Below are positions 1 to 9,612 of a DNA stretch of 64,000 nucleotides, one piece after another. The notes beneath the pieces were generated by a model. The model saw only the letters and a program-made list of their open reading frames with translations, ran no database searches and was not told the origin of the DNA. A program made the position numbers and the translations under genes. Each line of letters opens with the position of its first letter. Within the stretch, counting starts at the first letter, position 1. This DNA is from an uncultured Clostridia bacterium (lineage in GTDB: Bacteria > Bacillota > Clostridia > Oscillospirales > Ruminococcaceae), in contig CANQLR010000009.1 in NCBI GenBank assembly GCA_947624745.1, positions 1-64,000 on the forward strand. Direction: 5' to 3'.

Positions 1-14
1 CGGGGGTCTCCCCG

Positions 15-175
15 TTTGCCGAGCGATGAGCGAGGCAAAGAAAAGGTTGGGGCTATACCAAGAGTAAACGGTTGCGCACAGAGCAGGGGCGTTATCTTCC
101 AATTTGCCGAGCGGCGAGCGAGGCAAAGAAAAGCCGGGGCTACATCAAAAGTAAATGGTTGCGCACAAAGCCGAG
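15..175 (+). repeat. Imperfect tandem repeat, unit about 88 bp (TTTGCCGAGCGRYGAGCGAGGCAAAGAAAAG...GGGGCTA...GTAAAYGGTTGCGCACARAG)
   Basis: Copy 1 starts at 15 and copy 2 at 103; both contain tttgccgagcg..gagcgaggcaaagaaaa and a downstream gtaaa[ct]ggttgcgcaca[ag]ag. A further copy of the first ~40 bp is at 4998-5037. Confidence 0.8.
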
Positions 176-181
176 GGGGGA

Positions 182-260
182 GCGGTGAGCCCGTAAGGCG
201 AAGCCGTGATTTGCCATAACGTTATAAAGCAAATCGCGGCGAGCCAAAAGGGCTCACCGC
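182..260. repeat. Long imperfect inverted repeat (about 32-nt arms)
   Basis: gcggtgagcccgtaaggcgaagccgtgatttgc (182-214) versus the reverse complement of gcaaatcgcggcgagccaaaagggctcaccgc (229-260); the loop holds the palindrome ataacgttat. Confidence 0.75.
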
Positions 261-270
261 GACGGCTTGG

Positions 271-360
271 CGGAGCAGGAGAGATTCGAACTCTCGGACG
301 GTTCATCACCGTCACACGATTTCCAGTCGTGCTCGTTATGACCACTTCGATACTGCTCCG
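271..360 (-). tRNA. tRNA-Ser (anticodon GGA)
   Basis: Reverse complement cggagcagtatcgaagtggtcataacgagcacgactGGAaatcgtgt...ggttcgaatctctcctgctccg shows a class II tRNA with long variable arm, GTTCGAATC T-loop and 7-bp acceptor stem. Confidence 0.93.
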
Positions 361-489
361 TGTTCATAGCGCTGTCTGCAACATTCGCTATTATATCACA
401 TTCCGAAGCAAATTGCAACCCCTTTTTCAAAAAAATTTTTCGCGGGCCGTTTTTTCCGTAATTTTAATAAATTCTTAAGAAAATCCCTC

Positions 490-518
490 TTGTCTATTTT
501 TGTCGGACGTGCTACAAT
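490..518 (+). promoter_or_regulatory. Putative sigma-A promoter for the RR-HK-VanY operon
   Basis: TTGTCT (490-495), 17 nt spacer, TACAAT (513-518). Confidence 0.55.
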
Positions 519-553
519 TATCTTGAGAAGCGGTTTAAAATTTATTTAAGGAA

Positions 554-1255
554 GTGGACGGTTTGTATAACATTCTTATCTGCGACGACGAGCGGGACAT
601 CGTTTCCGCTCTCAAAATCTATCTTCAGGGCGAGGGCTACGGACTTTACGAGGCCTATAACGGCGCCGAGGCGTTAAAAATTCTTCGGACGGGGAAGATA
701 CACCTCGTTCTCATGGACATCATGATGCCTGTGCAGGACGGCATTTCTGCCCTTTCCGAGCTTCGCTCCTTCACCAACGTTCCGGTGATATTTCTCACCG
801 CGAAGTCGGAGGACACCGACAAAATTTTAGGGCTGAATCTGGGCGCGGACGACTACATCACAAAGCCCTTCAACCCGGTCGAGGTCTTGGCGAGGGTGCG
901 CTCGCACATACGAAGGTATGTCATGCTCGGCAGCGCCCCGGAAAGCCCCGACATGATCCGCCTCGGCGGGGTAGAGATACGGGACGGCGACCGAACGGTC
1001 AGCGTCGACGGCGAGGAGATCCGCCTTACCGCCAAGGAATACGAGATCTTATACTTTCTGATGTCGAACGCCGGGACGGTCTATTCCCCCTCCGAGATAT
1101 ACCGAAAGGTCTGGGGAAACGTGCCGATAGGCGTCGACAACGCCATCGCGGTGCACATACGCCATCTTCGCGAGAAGATAGAGATCGACCCCGCCGAGCC
1201 GCGCTATTTAAAGGTAGTGTGGGGCAGGGGCTACAAATTCGACAAGGACGTTTAA
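554..1255 (+). CDS. OmpR/PhoB-family response regulator (GTG start)
   Basis: ILICDDERDIV, LVLMDIMMP, FLTAKSEDTDKILGLNLGADDYITKPFN receiver motifs; C-terminal winged helix (VHIRHLREKIE..YLKVVWGRGYKF). Confidence 0.95.
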   Translation: MDGLYNILICDDERDIVSALKIYLQGEGYGLYEAYNGAEALKILRTGKIHLVLMDIMMPVQDGISALSELRSFTNVPVIFLTAKSEDTDKILGLNLGADDYITKPFNPVEVLARVRSHIRRYVMLGSAPESPDMIRLGGVEIRDGDRTVSVDGEEIRLTAKEYEILYFLMSNAGTVYSPSEIYRKVWGNVPIGVDNAIAVHIRHLREKIEIDPAEPRYLKVVWGRGYKFDKDV

Positions 1256-1274
1256 AAAAGGGGAGCTGAAACGG

Positions 1275-3860
1275 TTGAGAAAGCTAAGGTATTCCGCGGT
1301 GCTTAAGGCCGTGGCGGTGATCGTCGCCGCAGCCGCGTTCACGGCGGCGTTTTTCGGGGGAGTTCTTGCCGTCATCTGCTGGCAGAACAACGTTTATCTT
1401 GACGGCGGCGGGGAGTTCATGCAAAACTCCCTTGAAGGCGTGGTCGGCAGCATGACCAAGATCCGCGCCGAGCTCTCCCTGGGCGATGGCAGACCGCCCG
1501 AATTTATCGGCAGCCTGCCTTTTGACAGCGAGACCGAGGACGGCCTTTTGCTTACCCTTCGCGACCGCGACGGCGGAGTCGTCTACTCGACCGGGCCGAG
1601 CCTTGCCGAGTACGCCTTCGGCTACAGCGCGGTCTACTCGGAGGAGGTAAAGATAAAGACCCACTACCCCGACAGGCGCGAGGAATATTTGCAAAGCGGC
1701 TTTGCAAGCGCCTCCGAGGCGACGGCCGAGATGAACCGTCTCATGGAGGAGAACGGCTTCGAGGGGATAGTAAAGCTCACCCTTCTTTCCGCGAGCGGAA
1801 AAACCGGCGAGGCCGCCCTCGGCTGGTCGGGAAGTTCCGACGGCGGCTACGGCAGCTATCTTTTGGCGCCGGAGGGAGAATACGAAGCCGCCGAGGCTTC
1901 GGACGAGCCCGCTCTCATGGAAATTCAGACCGCGACCACCGTTACCGTCGGCTGCGGGGTCTACCTGAACCAAGAGTATACGGTCGTCCCGCCCGAGGTC
2001 GCAAGGATACTCATGGGAAAAGCTGCGGTCTCCTTCTACAACCCGAACACCGGCAAAAACGACACGGGATATGTGGTGTTCAATCCGAACACCGGGGATT
2101 ACTTTGTCTCGGCGAGCAGCGGCGAGGCCTCCCTTTTGCAGGATCTTATCGAAAGGACAAACTTCTATCTCTCCCAGAGGTCGCAATTTCTCAACGCGGT
2201 GCACAGCGGCGAGATATGGGAGATCACCGACATCAGCGTTTCGGGCGAGATCTCCCCGAGTGCGGACGAGACCTACACCGCGACGGTGTACCTTAACGAC
2301 GGCGTGGGGACGACTCCCGCCTACATGAGCGACGGCACCGTAAGGACCAATATGACCGTCTCCGCTGTAAGGACTATTTCGCGGCTTTCGCTTCTTTGGC
2401 CGATAGTCGCGGGCGGCAGCATGCTTGTTTTTCTGATCTCGGCGATATATCTCTGCTGCGCGGGCGGAAATATCAGGGGCGCGGAAGGGTATAAGCTCTC
2501 GAAGCTCGACTATATCCCCTTGGAGGCCTATATCATCGCGCTTTGTCAGGTGGGTTTTCTTCTCGTTGAGTGCTACATCATGTTCAACTACCGCGAGGCC
2601 CTCGTCAAATTCTACACCCAGCGTCTCTTTACCCTTGCCGCCTCGGCGGGGATAGTCTTCGGCTCGGGGCTTCTGCTCTCGATGTTTATTCTAAGCCTTG
2701 CCTCCCGCATAAAAAGCCGCGGGCTGATGAAGACCTCAATAATAGGCGGGCTTATCTTCGCGATAATTAAGCTCATCAGCCTTTCAAAATTTATCTTCGG
2801 CCGCATACGCTTCACCTGGAAGGCGATCCTGTTCGGCGCTTTCGTGGTGCTTTTGGACGCCGGCACGGTGCTCGTCGTTCTTCTTAGTGAAAATCTCGTC
2901 ATCGGGATAATAATTTACGCGATCACTCACGCGTTTATCATCGCGGCCTTTGCGGTGTGGGCGGCGGGGTTCTCGAATATCAGGGAGTACATCAAAAAGC
3001 TCAAAAAGGGCGAGCTGAACGAAACGGTAGATCGAAAATTCATGAACAGCGAGCTGTCACAGACCGCTTCCGACCTCGAGGGGGTAAGCGAGGGGGTAAA
3101 GCTCGCGGTGGACGAGAGAATGCGCTCGGAGCGGCTCAAGACAGAGCTTATCACGAACGTCTCGCACGACCTCAAGACCCCGCTCACCTCAATAGTTAAT
3201 TATGTTGACATACTTTCAAAGGACGACATCGAAGACGAGGCCGCGAAGGAGCACATCGGGATACTCAAGCGGCAGGCGGCGCGAATGAAAAAGCTCATCG
3301 AGGATCTTGTCGAGGTGTCGAAGGCGACGAGCAAGAACATCAGCTTCAGCCTCGAGCGCACCGACGTGAACCTTCTCATCACCCAGTCGGCGGCGGAATA
3401 TGAGGAGAAATTCGAGGCGGCGGGCCTCACCCAGATAATAAATATCCCGGAGGAAAAGATCACAGCTAACCTCGACGGCCGGCTGATGTGGCGTGTGCTC
3501 GACAACCTCCTCGGAAATATCCAAAAATACGCCCTCACCGGCACGAGGGTCTACATCACCGTCGAGGACAGGGGCGACGACGCGGTCATAAGCTTCAAGA
3601 ACATTTCGCGCTGTCCCATCGACGTTTCGGCAGAGGACCTGACCGAGCGCTTCGTGCGCGGCGACTCCTCGCGGAACACCGAGGGGAGCGGGCTCGGCCT
3701 GTCGATAGCGAAGAGCCTCTGCGAGCTCATGGACGTCGGGTTCAGGATCACCGTCGACGGCGACCTTTTCAAGGCGGAGCTCACGGTGAAAAAATGCGGC
3801 GACGGCGAGCTTTTGGAGGACGCCTCGGACAGCGAAGAAAGGGGAGCTGAAAATGGCTGA
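1275..3860 (+). CDS. Membrane sensor histidine kinase
   Basis: N-terminal extracytoplasmic region and multiple hydrophobic segments, HisKA box TNVSHDLKTPLTSIVNYVDIL, HATPase box LDNLLGNIQKY and GSGLGLSIAKSL. Confidence 0.95.
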   Translation: MRKLRYSAVLKAVAVIVAAAAFTAAFFGGVLAVICWQNNVYLDGGGEFMQNSLEGVVGSMTKIRAELSLGDGRPPEFIGSLPFDSETEDGLLLTLRDRDGGVVYSTGPSLAEYAFGYSAVYSEEVKIKTHYPDRREEYLQSGFASASEATAEMNRLMEENGFEGIVKLTLLSASGKTGEAALGWSGSSDGGYGSYLLAPEGEYEAAEASDEPALMEIQTATTVTVGCGVYLNQEYTVVPPEVARILMGKAAVSFYNPNTGKNDTGYVVFNPNTGDYFVSASSGEASLLQDLIERTNFYLSQRSQFLNAVHSGEIWEITDISVSGEISPSADETYTATVYLNDGVGTTPAYMSDGTVRTNMTVSAVRTISRLSLLWPIVAGGSMLVFLISAIYLCCAGGNIRGAEGYKLSKLDYIPLEAYIIALCQVGFLLVECYIMFNYREALVKFYTQRLFTLAASAGIVFGSGLLLSMFILSLASRIKSRGLMKTSIIGGLIFAIIKLISLSKFIFGRIRFTWKAILFGAFVVLLDAGTVLVVLLSENLVIGIIIYAITHAFIIAAFAVWAAGFSNIREYIKKLKKGELNETVDRKFMNSELSQTASDLEGVSEGVKLAVDERMRSERLKTELITNVSHDLKTPLTSIVNYVDILSKDDIEDEAAKEHIGILKRQAARMKKLIEDLVEVSKATSKNISFSLERTDVNLLITQSAAEYEEKFEAAGLTQIINIPEEKITANLDGRLMWRVLDNLLGNIQKYALTGTRVYITVEDRGDDAVISFKNISRCPIDVSAEDLTERFVRGDSSRNTEGSGLGLSIAKSLCELMDVGFRITVDGDLFKAELTVKKCGDGELLEDASDSEERGAENG

Positions 3861-4743
3861 ACAAAAGACGCGGCGGAGGGTAAAGCCCCTTCGCCTCACA
3901 GTGATGATATTGATCTTCATCGCCGCGGGGTATTTGGTGCTCTGCGCGGCGAAGGCGGGGGCGGACATCGTCGGGATAGTCGCCCAAAAGCTCAAAAAAG
4001 AGCCGGAGGAGGAGCGAATGATCCCGACAATGAGCCTCTACGACGGAAAAACCGCCGAGGGGGTCAAGCTTGACGGCGCGAAGGAGGACCAGTCGCTCAT
4101 GCTCATCAACACCGAGCACCTTCTGCCGGAGGGCTTTTCCGCGGACGTTTCGGAGTACCGCGAGACCGGGGTCTGGTTCAATAACTGTATGCACGAGGCA
4201 TACGGCGCGCTCTCCGACGACGTGAAGGACAAATTCGGCGAAAAGCTTTTCGTGAGCTCTGCCTACCGCACCGAGGAGGAGCAGAAGAAGCAGATCGAGG
4301 AGGAGGGCGACACCGCGCAGGCGGTCGGCGCTTCGGAGCACCAGGCGGGGCTCGCGGCGGATGTCTACATAATGAACTTCGCGGGGGAGGGGTTCATAAA
4401 AAGCGACGTCGGGAAGTGGATAAACTCCGACTGCTGGCAGTACGGCTTCATCATAAGGTACCCCAAGGGCAAAACGCGCGTCACCGGGATAGAATTCGAG
4501 CCGTGGCACTTAAGGTACGTCGGCAGCCCCCACGCCGAGTATATCATGCAAAACGGCCTGTGCTATGAGGAGTATATCGACTCCCTCGAAACGGGAGTTC
4601 TGTATAAAATATCCACCGCAGACGGCGATTACGCGGTGATCCGCTACTACGGCGACCCGCCAAAGATCCCCGAAAAGTATGAGGACGTCACCACCTCCCC
4701 CGATAATACCGGGGCAAAGATCGCGACGTTTAGGATAAAGTGA
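3853..4743 (+). CDS. VanY-like D-alanyl-D-alanine carboxypeptidase
   Basis: SAYRT...ASEHQAGLAADVY...EPWHLRYVG metal-binding motifs; N-terminal hydrophobic anchor; start overlaps the end of the HK gene by 8 bp. Confidence 0.9.
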   Translation: MAEQKTRRRVKPLRLTVMILIFIAAGYLVLCAAKAGADIVGIVAQKLKKEPEEERMIPTMSLYDGKTAEGVKLDGAKEDQSLMLINTEHLLPEGFSADVSEYRETGVWFNNCMHEAYGALSDDVKDKFGEKLFVSSAYRTEEEQKKQIEEEGDTAQAVGASEHQAGLAADVYIMNFAGEGFIKSDVGKWINSDCWQYGFIIRYPKGKTRVTGIEFEPWHLRYVGSPHAEYIMQNGLCYEEYIDSLETGVLYKISTADGDYAVIRYYGDPPKIPEKYEDVTTSPDNTGAKIATFRIK

Positions 4744-4749
4744 AAGTGA

Positions 4750-4785
4750 ACCCCCCGCGGGAATGATCCTGCGGGGGTTATTTTG
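4750..4785 (+). terminator. Rho-independent terminator after vanY-like gene
   Basis: aaccccccgcgggaatgatcctgcgggggttatttt: GC-rich stem then T-rich tract. Confidence 0.75.
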
Positions 4786-4789
4786 GAGT

Positions 4790-5815
4790 AGAGGGGGTTA
4801 TCGCGGTCAGCGCAGCACAAATACTAAAAAGGTTTCGCCGGCCTTTCCTCAAAAGGCCGCGGGTTTCCAAAGGGCAGAGCCCTTTGGCCGCGACCGCAGT
4901 CGCGAAATCCCTCTACGCGTCAGCGAGCGCAGGAGGGTAGCCAAAATCAGTCCTGCGGACTGTTTTGGCGTAGGGGACCCTCGCCGGGGGTCCCCTATTT
5001 GCCGAGCGGCGAGCGAGGCAAAGAAAAGCCGGAGCTAAGCAGAAAATGCAGATGTTGCGCTGTTGGAGGGGGCGAAGCCCCGAGGCGCCCGAAGGGCGCC
5101 GAGCCGCCGTGAGCAGCACGGCGGCTGAGACTGCGAAGCAGGCTCGCGGGGCTTCGCACGTGCGTGTCCATGGCTTTGTATCTTTAATGCAGTAAAGTAC
5201 AGACTCGCACATATAAGTAGAGGCACAAAGCTTGCGCTTCTCTGAAAACTACAGTAGAGGCACCGACCGGGGCGAAGCCCCAACATTCGCAGAGCGAATA
5301 TTGTCCGCCGCGCGGAAAGTTTTGCAGTTTCCTTTTAAAAGGCGCTGATTTCGACATATTGCAAAGTGTAAAAATATATATCGCGGCGGGTAGCGCGTTG
5401 AAAACGCGCTAAGGGCTTCGCCCCTGCTCCCTGCGTTTTAGCCGAGTTTGGTATGTACCAAACCAAACTCATAAGGTATTCGCTCGCGCGCTCGCTCATG
5501 CTATCTCAAGCCCCCACCCCTGCCCCTCCCCGGTGGGGAGGGGGCGGTCGACGTGCTTTCTAACTTCACTGCTGCAAAGTGCAAAATTGCACGCCCCGCG
5601 CGTCGAAGCCCCTGTGAGCCTTCGGCTCACGTTCGGCCATATGGGGGCCTCAAAACGCCTGCGTTTTGGGGTGGAGGAGGAGTGACGGAGTGAATGAGCG
5701 GTGGCACATTTCAGCTTTTAAAATGCCGCCGCGAATGATGCGTAGTCCGCGACTACGAGCGTGGCCGAACCGCTGCCCGCTTCGCAGACGGCCGTGGCTT
5801 CACCCCTCACACCTA
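4790..5815. repeat. Hairpin-dense non-coding intergenic region between convergent genes
   Basis: Many perfect short inverted repeats, e.g. 4867-4887, 4972-4996, 5069-5081, 5084-5100, 5103-5125, 5285-5299, 5392-5410, 5446-5463, 5614-5630, 5651-5668; no ORF with a recognisable protein. Confidence 0.7.
4998..5037 (+). repeat. Third copy of the window-start repeat
   Basis: tttgccgagcggcgagcgaggcaaagaaaagccggagcta, nearly identical to 103-142. Confidence 0.85.
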
Positions 5816-5816
5816 C

Positions 5817-5851
5817 AAAAAAGCCTCCCCCCGGAAGGCTTTTATTATTAT
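5817..5851. terminator. Terminator downstream of nifU (bidirectional-looking)
   Basis: aaaaaagcctccccccggaaggcttttattatt. Confidence 0.75.
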
Positions 5852-5858
5852 TTTTCGC

Positions 5859-6287
5859 TTATATCCCGCAGCTTGCTTCTCTGTCCGGCACCTTGCCGAC
5901 GATCGGCTCGGGGTCTATGCCCTGCCTCTTATAATAGTCGGTGAGGGCGGCCTTTATCGCCTGCTCCGCCAGAACCGAGCAGTGCAGCTTTACTGTCGGG
6001 AGGCCGTCCAGAGCCTCGACGACCGCCTTGTTTGTGAGCTTGAGGGCGTCCTCGACGGGCTTGCCCTTGATGAGCTCGGTCGCCATCGACGAGGTCGCGA
6101 CCGCCGCGCCGCAGCCGAAGGTCTTGAACTTGACGTCGGTGATGATGCCGCCGTCTATTTTAAGGTACATTTTCATTATGTCGCCGCACTTGGCGTTGCC
6201 GACCTCGCCCACGCCGTCCGCGTTTTCGATCTCGCCGACGTTTCTCGGGTTGGCGAAGTGTTCCATTACCTTTTCGGAGTAGATCAT
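5859..6287 (-). CDS. nifU: NifU/IscU-like Fe-S cluster scaffold protein
   Basis: MIYSEKVMEHFANPRNVGEIENADGVGEVGNAKCGDIMKMYLKI...FKTFGCGAAVATSSMATELIKGK...KLHCSVLAEQAIKAAL: the three conserved Cys positions. Confidence 0.95.
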   Translation of the reverse strand: MIYSEKVMEHFANPRNVGEIENADGVGEVGNAKCGDIMKMYLKIDGGIITDVKFKTFGCGAAVATSSMATELIKGKPVEDALKLTNKAVVEALDGLPTVKLHCSVLAEQAIKAALTDYYKRQGIDPEPIVGKVPDREASCGI

Positions 6288-6325
6288 ACTAAAAACTTCC
6301 TTTCCTAAAATTTATTTCCTGCCGA

Positions 6326-7525
6326 TCACTCGGCGTCTATGTCCTCGTCGCGCAAAATTCTCTCCCAGAGCGGGCTCATCGCGCGAAGCTTTTCGACCGT
6401 TTTCGGCACCGTTTCGATGATGTAGTCGGCGTCCTCCTCGGTGTTGTCCTCGCCGAGGGTGATGCGGAGCGAGCCGTGCGCCGTCGAGTGGGGCAGGCCG
6501 ATCGCCAGAAGAACGTGCGACGGGTCGAGCGAGCCCGACGTGCAGGCAGAGCCGGAGGAGGCGAATATTCCCGCAAGGTCGAGGGACAAAAGCAGACTCT
6601 CGCCCTCTATCCCCCTAAACGAGATGTTCACGTTCCCGCAGAGGCGCTTTACCGGGTCGCCGTTTAGCCGCGATTCGGGAATTTTTAACAGTTCATTGAT
6701 TATCCTGTTGCGGATCTTCGAGAGGCGCTGCTGCTTCGCGGGAATGTCCGCGGTCGCGAGCTCTATCGCCTTCGCAAGGCCGACGATGGAGGCGACGTTT
6801 TCGGTGCCTGCGCGTTTCGAGCGCTCCTGGGCGCCGCCGTGAATGAGGTTCGGCAGGTTGATGCCGGTGCGCATATAAAGCGCTCCCACGCCCTTCGGCG
6901 CGTGTATCTTATGTCCCGAAAGGGACAGAAGGTCGATATTCATCTCGGCGACGTTTATCGGCACGTTGCCGACCGCCTGCACCGCGTCGGTGTGGAACCA
7001 GACCTTTTTCTCGCGGCAGATCTTACCGATCTCGGCGATGGGCTGAATTGTGCCTATCTCGTTGTTTGCGAACATGACCGAGACCAAAAACGTGTCGGGG
7101 CGTATCGCTTTTTCGATGTCGGCGGGGTTCACGAGCCCCATTTCGTCGACCGGGATATAGGTGACCTCGAAGCCGTGCTTTTCGAGATACTGCGCGGTAT
7201 GGAGCACCGCGTGATGCTCAAAAACGGTGGTAATAAGGTGCTTTTTTCCCTTCGGAGCCATTGCGTCGGCGGCGCATTTTATCGCCCAGTTGTCCGACTC
7301 GGACCCGCCGGAGGTGAAATATATCTCGTTGGTCTTGGCGCCGAGGGCCTTCGCGACCGTCTCGCGGGACTTTAAAATCGCCCTTGCAGAGTCCATTCCG
7401 AGGGAATAGATGCTTGAAGCGTTGCCGTAGCCTCCGGTGAGGTAGGGCATCATGGCCTCGAGGACCGGCTCGGATATTCTTGTCGTCGCCGAATTGTCGA
7501 CGTAGACGAATCTTTTATCCATCAA
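6326..7525 (-). CDS. nifS: Cysteine desulfurase NifS/IscS
   Basis: [71 protein letters not shown]. Confidence 0.96.
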   Translation of the reverse strand: MMDKRFVYVDNSATTRISEPVLEAMMPYLTGGYGNASSIYSLGMDSARAILKSRETVAKALGAKTNEIYFTSGGSESDNWAIKCAADAMAPKGKKHLITTVFEHHAVLHTAQYLEKHGFEVTYIPVDEMGLVNPADIEKAIRPDTFLVSVMFANNEIGTIQPIAEIGKICREKKVWFHTDAVQAVGNVPINVAEMNIDLLSLSGHKIHAPKGVGALYMRTGINLPNLIHGGAQERSKRAGTENVASIVGLAKAIELATADIPAKQQRLSKIRNRIINELLKIPESRLNGDPVKRLCGNVNISFRGIEGESLLLSLDLAGIFASSGSACTSGSLDPSHVLLAIGLPHSTAHGSLRITLGEDNTEEDADYIIETVPKTVEKLRAMSPLWERILRDEDIDAE

Positions 7526-7584
7526 ATTACTTCCTTTCCAAAAATTTGCGCAATTTCATTTTGCATTCAATTGCCGGGGTATGC

Positions 7585-8025
7585 TCAGCCCTTGAGCTTC
7601 ATGTATTCGCCGGCCGCGAGCCTGTCGCAGCGCTCGTTTTCGGGGTGACCGGCGTGGCCCTTCACCCAGACGAAGCTGACGCGGTGGATATCAAGAAGCC
7701 GCAGCAGCTCCTCCCAAAGATCGGGATTTAGGGCGGGCTTGCCGTCGGCTTTTTTCCAGCCTCTTGCCCGCCAGGAGCGCGCCCAGCCCTTTTCCACGCC
7801 GTCGCAGACGTATTTCGAGTCGGTCGTGAGCTCGACCTCGCAGGGCTCCTTGAGCGCCCTAAGCGCCATGATGACCGCGGTGAGCTCCATTCTGTTGTTT
7901 GTCGTGAGCGGCTCGGAGCCGGAGAGCTCCTTTTCGTTCCGCCCGTATTTCAGCACGACGCCCCAGCCTCCCGCGCCGGGGTTTCCGGAGCACGCGCCGT
8001 CGGTAAAAATGTAAACTTTTTTCAT
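7585..8025 (-). CDS. rnhA: Ribonuclease HI
   Basis: [58 protein letters not shown]. Confidence 0.95.
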   Translation of the reverse strand: MKKVYIFTDGACSGNPGAGGWGVVLKYGRNEKELSGSEPLTTNNRMELTAVIMALRALKEPCEVELTTDSKYVCDGVEKGWARSWRARGWKKADGKPALNPDLWEELLRLLDIHRVSFVWVKGHAGHPENERCDRLAAGEYMKLKG

Positions 8026-8352
8026 TGTAACAGTCTCTGTAAATAAGTTGCCGTGTGCTAACCGATATTATACTACGAAAATGCGGGTTTGTCAATAGAT
8101 TTTGGGGGAGGGGAGCGTGCAGAGGTAATAAATGTGTTATGAATAAGGAAAATTGAGAATTCGACACCTCTTTATTTTGAGTTTTATGAGTTCATCAGCG
8201 AACCCTTTTCCTCTTGTCATGTTATAATTGGCTAATCAAAAGCTTTTGCTATATTCTCATCTGCGGCTTTCACCTACTTTTTTCTCAAAATCTCTGGACA
8301 TTTTCTTACAATTGGTGTATAATATATGTAAGCTTTTTCGGAGGTTTAAATT

Positions 8353-9612
8353 ATGAAACTTTTTCCCGACAAAAAATACAACGTCATTTTAAAATACGTG
8401 ATCGCGGTCATCGTAATCGCCCTCATTTTAGTACTCGCGATGTTTCGCTGGGACACCGTAAAATCGCTATTTTCGGTCGTGATGAGCATTTTCGAGCCGA
8501 TAATCTGGGGCGCGGTCATCGCCTTCATCATGAACCCGATAATGAAAAACGCCGAAAGCTTCCTCTCACGCTTTATTTTCAGGAAAAAGCCGAGGCCGAA
8601 GCTCTGCCGCGCGCTGGGCGTTCTGTTTGCGACACTCGTGTTTTTGCTGGTGATAGTTGTCATAATCATGTCGGTGATACCCGAGATAATCTCGAACATT
8701 CCGGGCATTTACGACGGCATTCGCTATGACCTTCTGCCGGGGCTACAGAACTGGGCGAGCAAGGTACTTGCGGATAACCCCTCCATCGCCGACATCGTTT
8801 CCCGCGAGCTGAGCGACATCGGCTCAACCGTGCAGCAGGTGCTCTCGAACATCGTCCCCCGGCTGCAAAACTTCCTGGTGAGCCTCTTTGACTTCGCAAA
8901 TTCGGTCAAAAACTTCGTCTTCGGGATAATCGTTGCCATATACTTCCTTTTGAGCAAGGAGTCGCTTCAGACCCAGGCCAAGAAATTCATCGTCGCGAAC
9001 TTCAGCGAGGACACCTACAGAAACATTTTCCGCTTCACTCACAACACCAACTCGGCGCTTCTGAACTTCATCTACGGAAAGGTCATAGACTCGCTTATTA
9101 TCGGCGTTTTATGCTGCATAGGAATGCTTATACTCCGTATGCCCTATGTCATGATAATCTCGATAATAATAGGCATCACGAACATTATTCCCATCTTCGG
9201 CCCGTTCATCGGGGCGATACCCGGGGCGATACTCGTACTGATTGCCGAGCCGAAAAAGGTAATATGGTTCATCGTCTTTATCATTCTCTTGCAGCAGCTC
9301 GACGGTAATATCATCGGCCCGAGGATACTCGGCTCGAAGATCGGCCTCTCGCCGTTCTGGATGCTCTTTTCCATCATCATCTTCGGCTCGATGTTCGGCA
9401 TCGTCGGCATGATAGTCGGGGTCCCGCTCTTTGCGGTGGCGTACGACCTCCTGAACGGCTACGTCAACTCGAAGCTTCGGGAAAAGAACATGCCGACCGA
9501 CGACGAATACTATATGATGTCGGCGGTGGACATCGGAAAGGTGCAAAACACCGTGCCGGACAGCGAACCGCCGGTGCCTATAGAACTTGAACGCGAGGAG
9601 GATAAAAAATGA
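8353..9612 (+). CDS. AI-2E family transporter (PF01594-type permease)
   Basis: Multi-TM protein with IIPIFGPFIGAIPGAIL and DGNIIGPRILGSKIGLSPFWMLFSIIIFGSMFGIVGMIVGVPLFA. Confidence 0.92.
   Translation: MKLFPDKKYNVILKYVIAVIVIALILVLAMFRWDTVKSLFSVVMSIFEPIIWGAVIAFIMNPIMKNAESFLSRFIFRKKPRPKLCRALGVLFATLVFLLVIVVIIMSVIPEIISNIPGIYDGIRYDLLPGLQNWASKVLADNPSIADIVSRELSDIGSTVQQVLSNIVPRLQNFLVSLFDFANSVKNFVFGIIVAIYFLLSKESLQTQAKKFIVANFSEDTYRNIFRFTHNTNSALLNFIYGKVIDSLIIGVLCCIGMLILRMPYVMIISIIIGITNIIPIFGPFIGAIPGAILVLIAEPKKVIWFIVFIILLQQLDGNIIGPRILGSKIGLSPFWMLFSIIIFGSMFGIVGMIVGVPLFAVAYDLLNGYVNSKLREKNMPTDDEYYMMSAVDIGKVQNTVPDSEPPVPIELEREEDKK

Noticed and set aside
554-4743. Vancomycin-resistance gene cluster
   Set aside because: Only RR, HK and VanY-like genes; no vanH, D-Ala-D-Lac/Ser ligase or vanX.
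5666-5944. 92-aa plus-strand ORF and other small ORFs in 4763-5944
   Set aside because: Compositionally like translated hairpins (Arg/Pro/Ser-rich), no RBS or homology-like motifs, and overlap the nifU terminator region.
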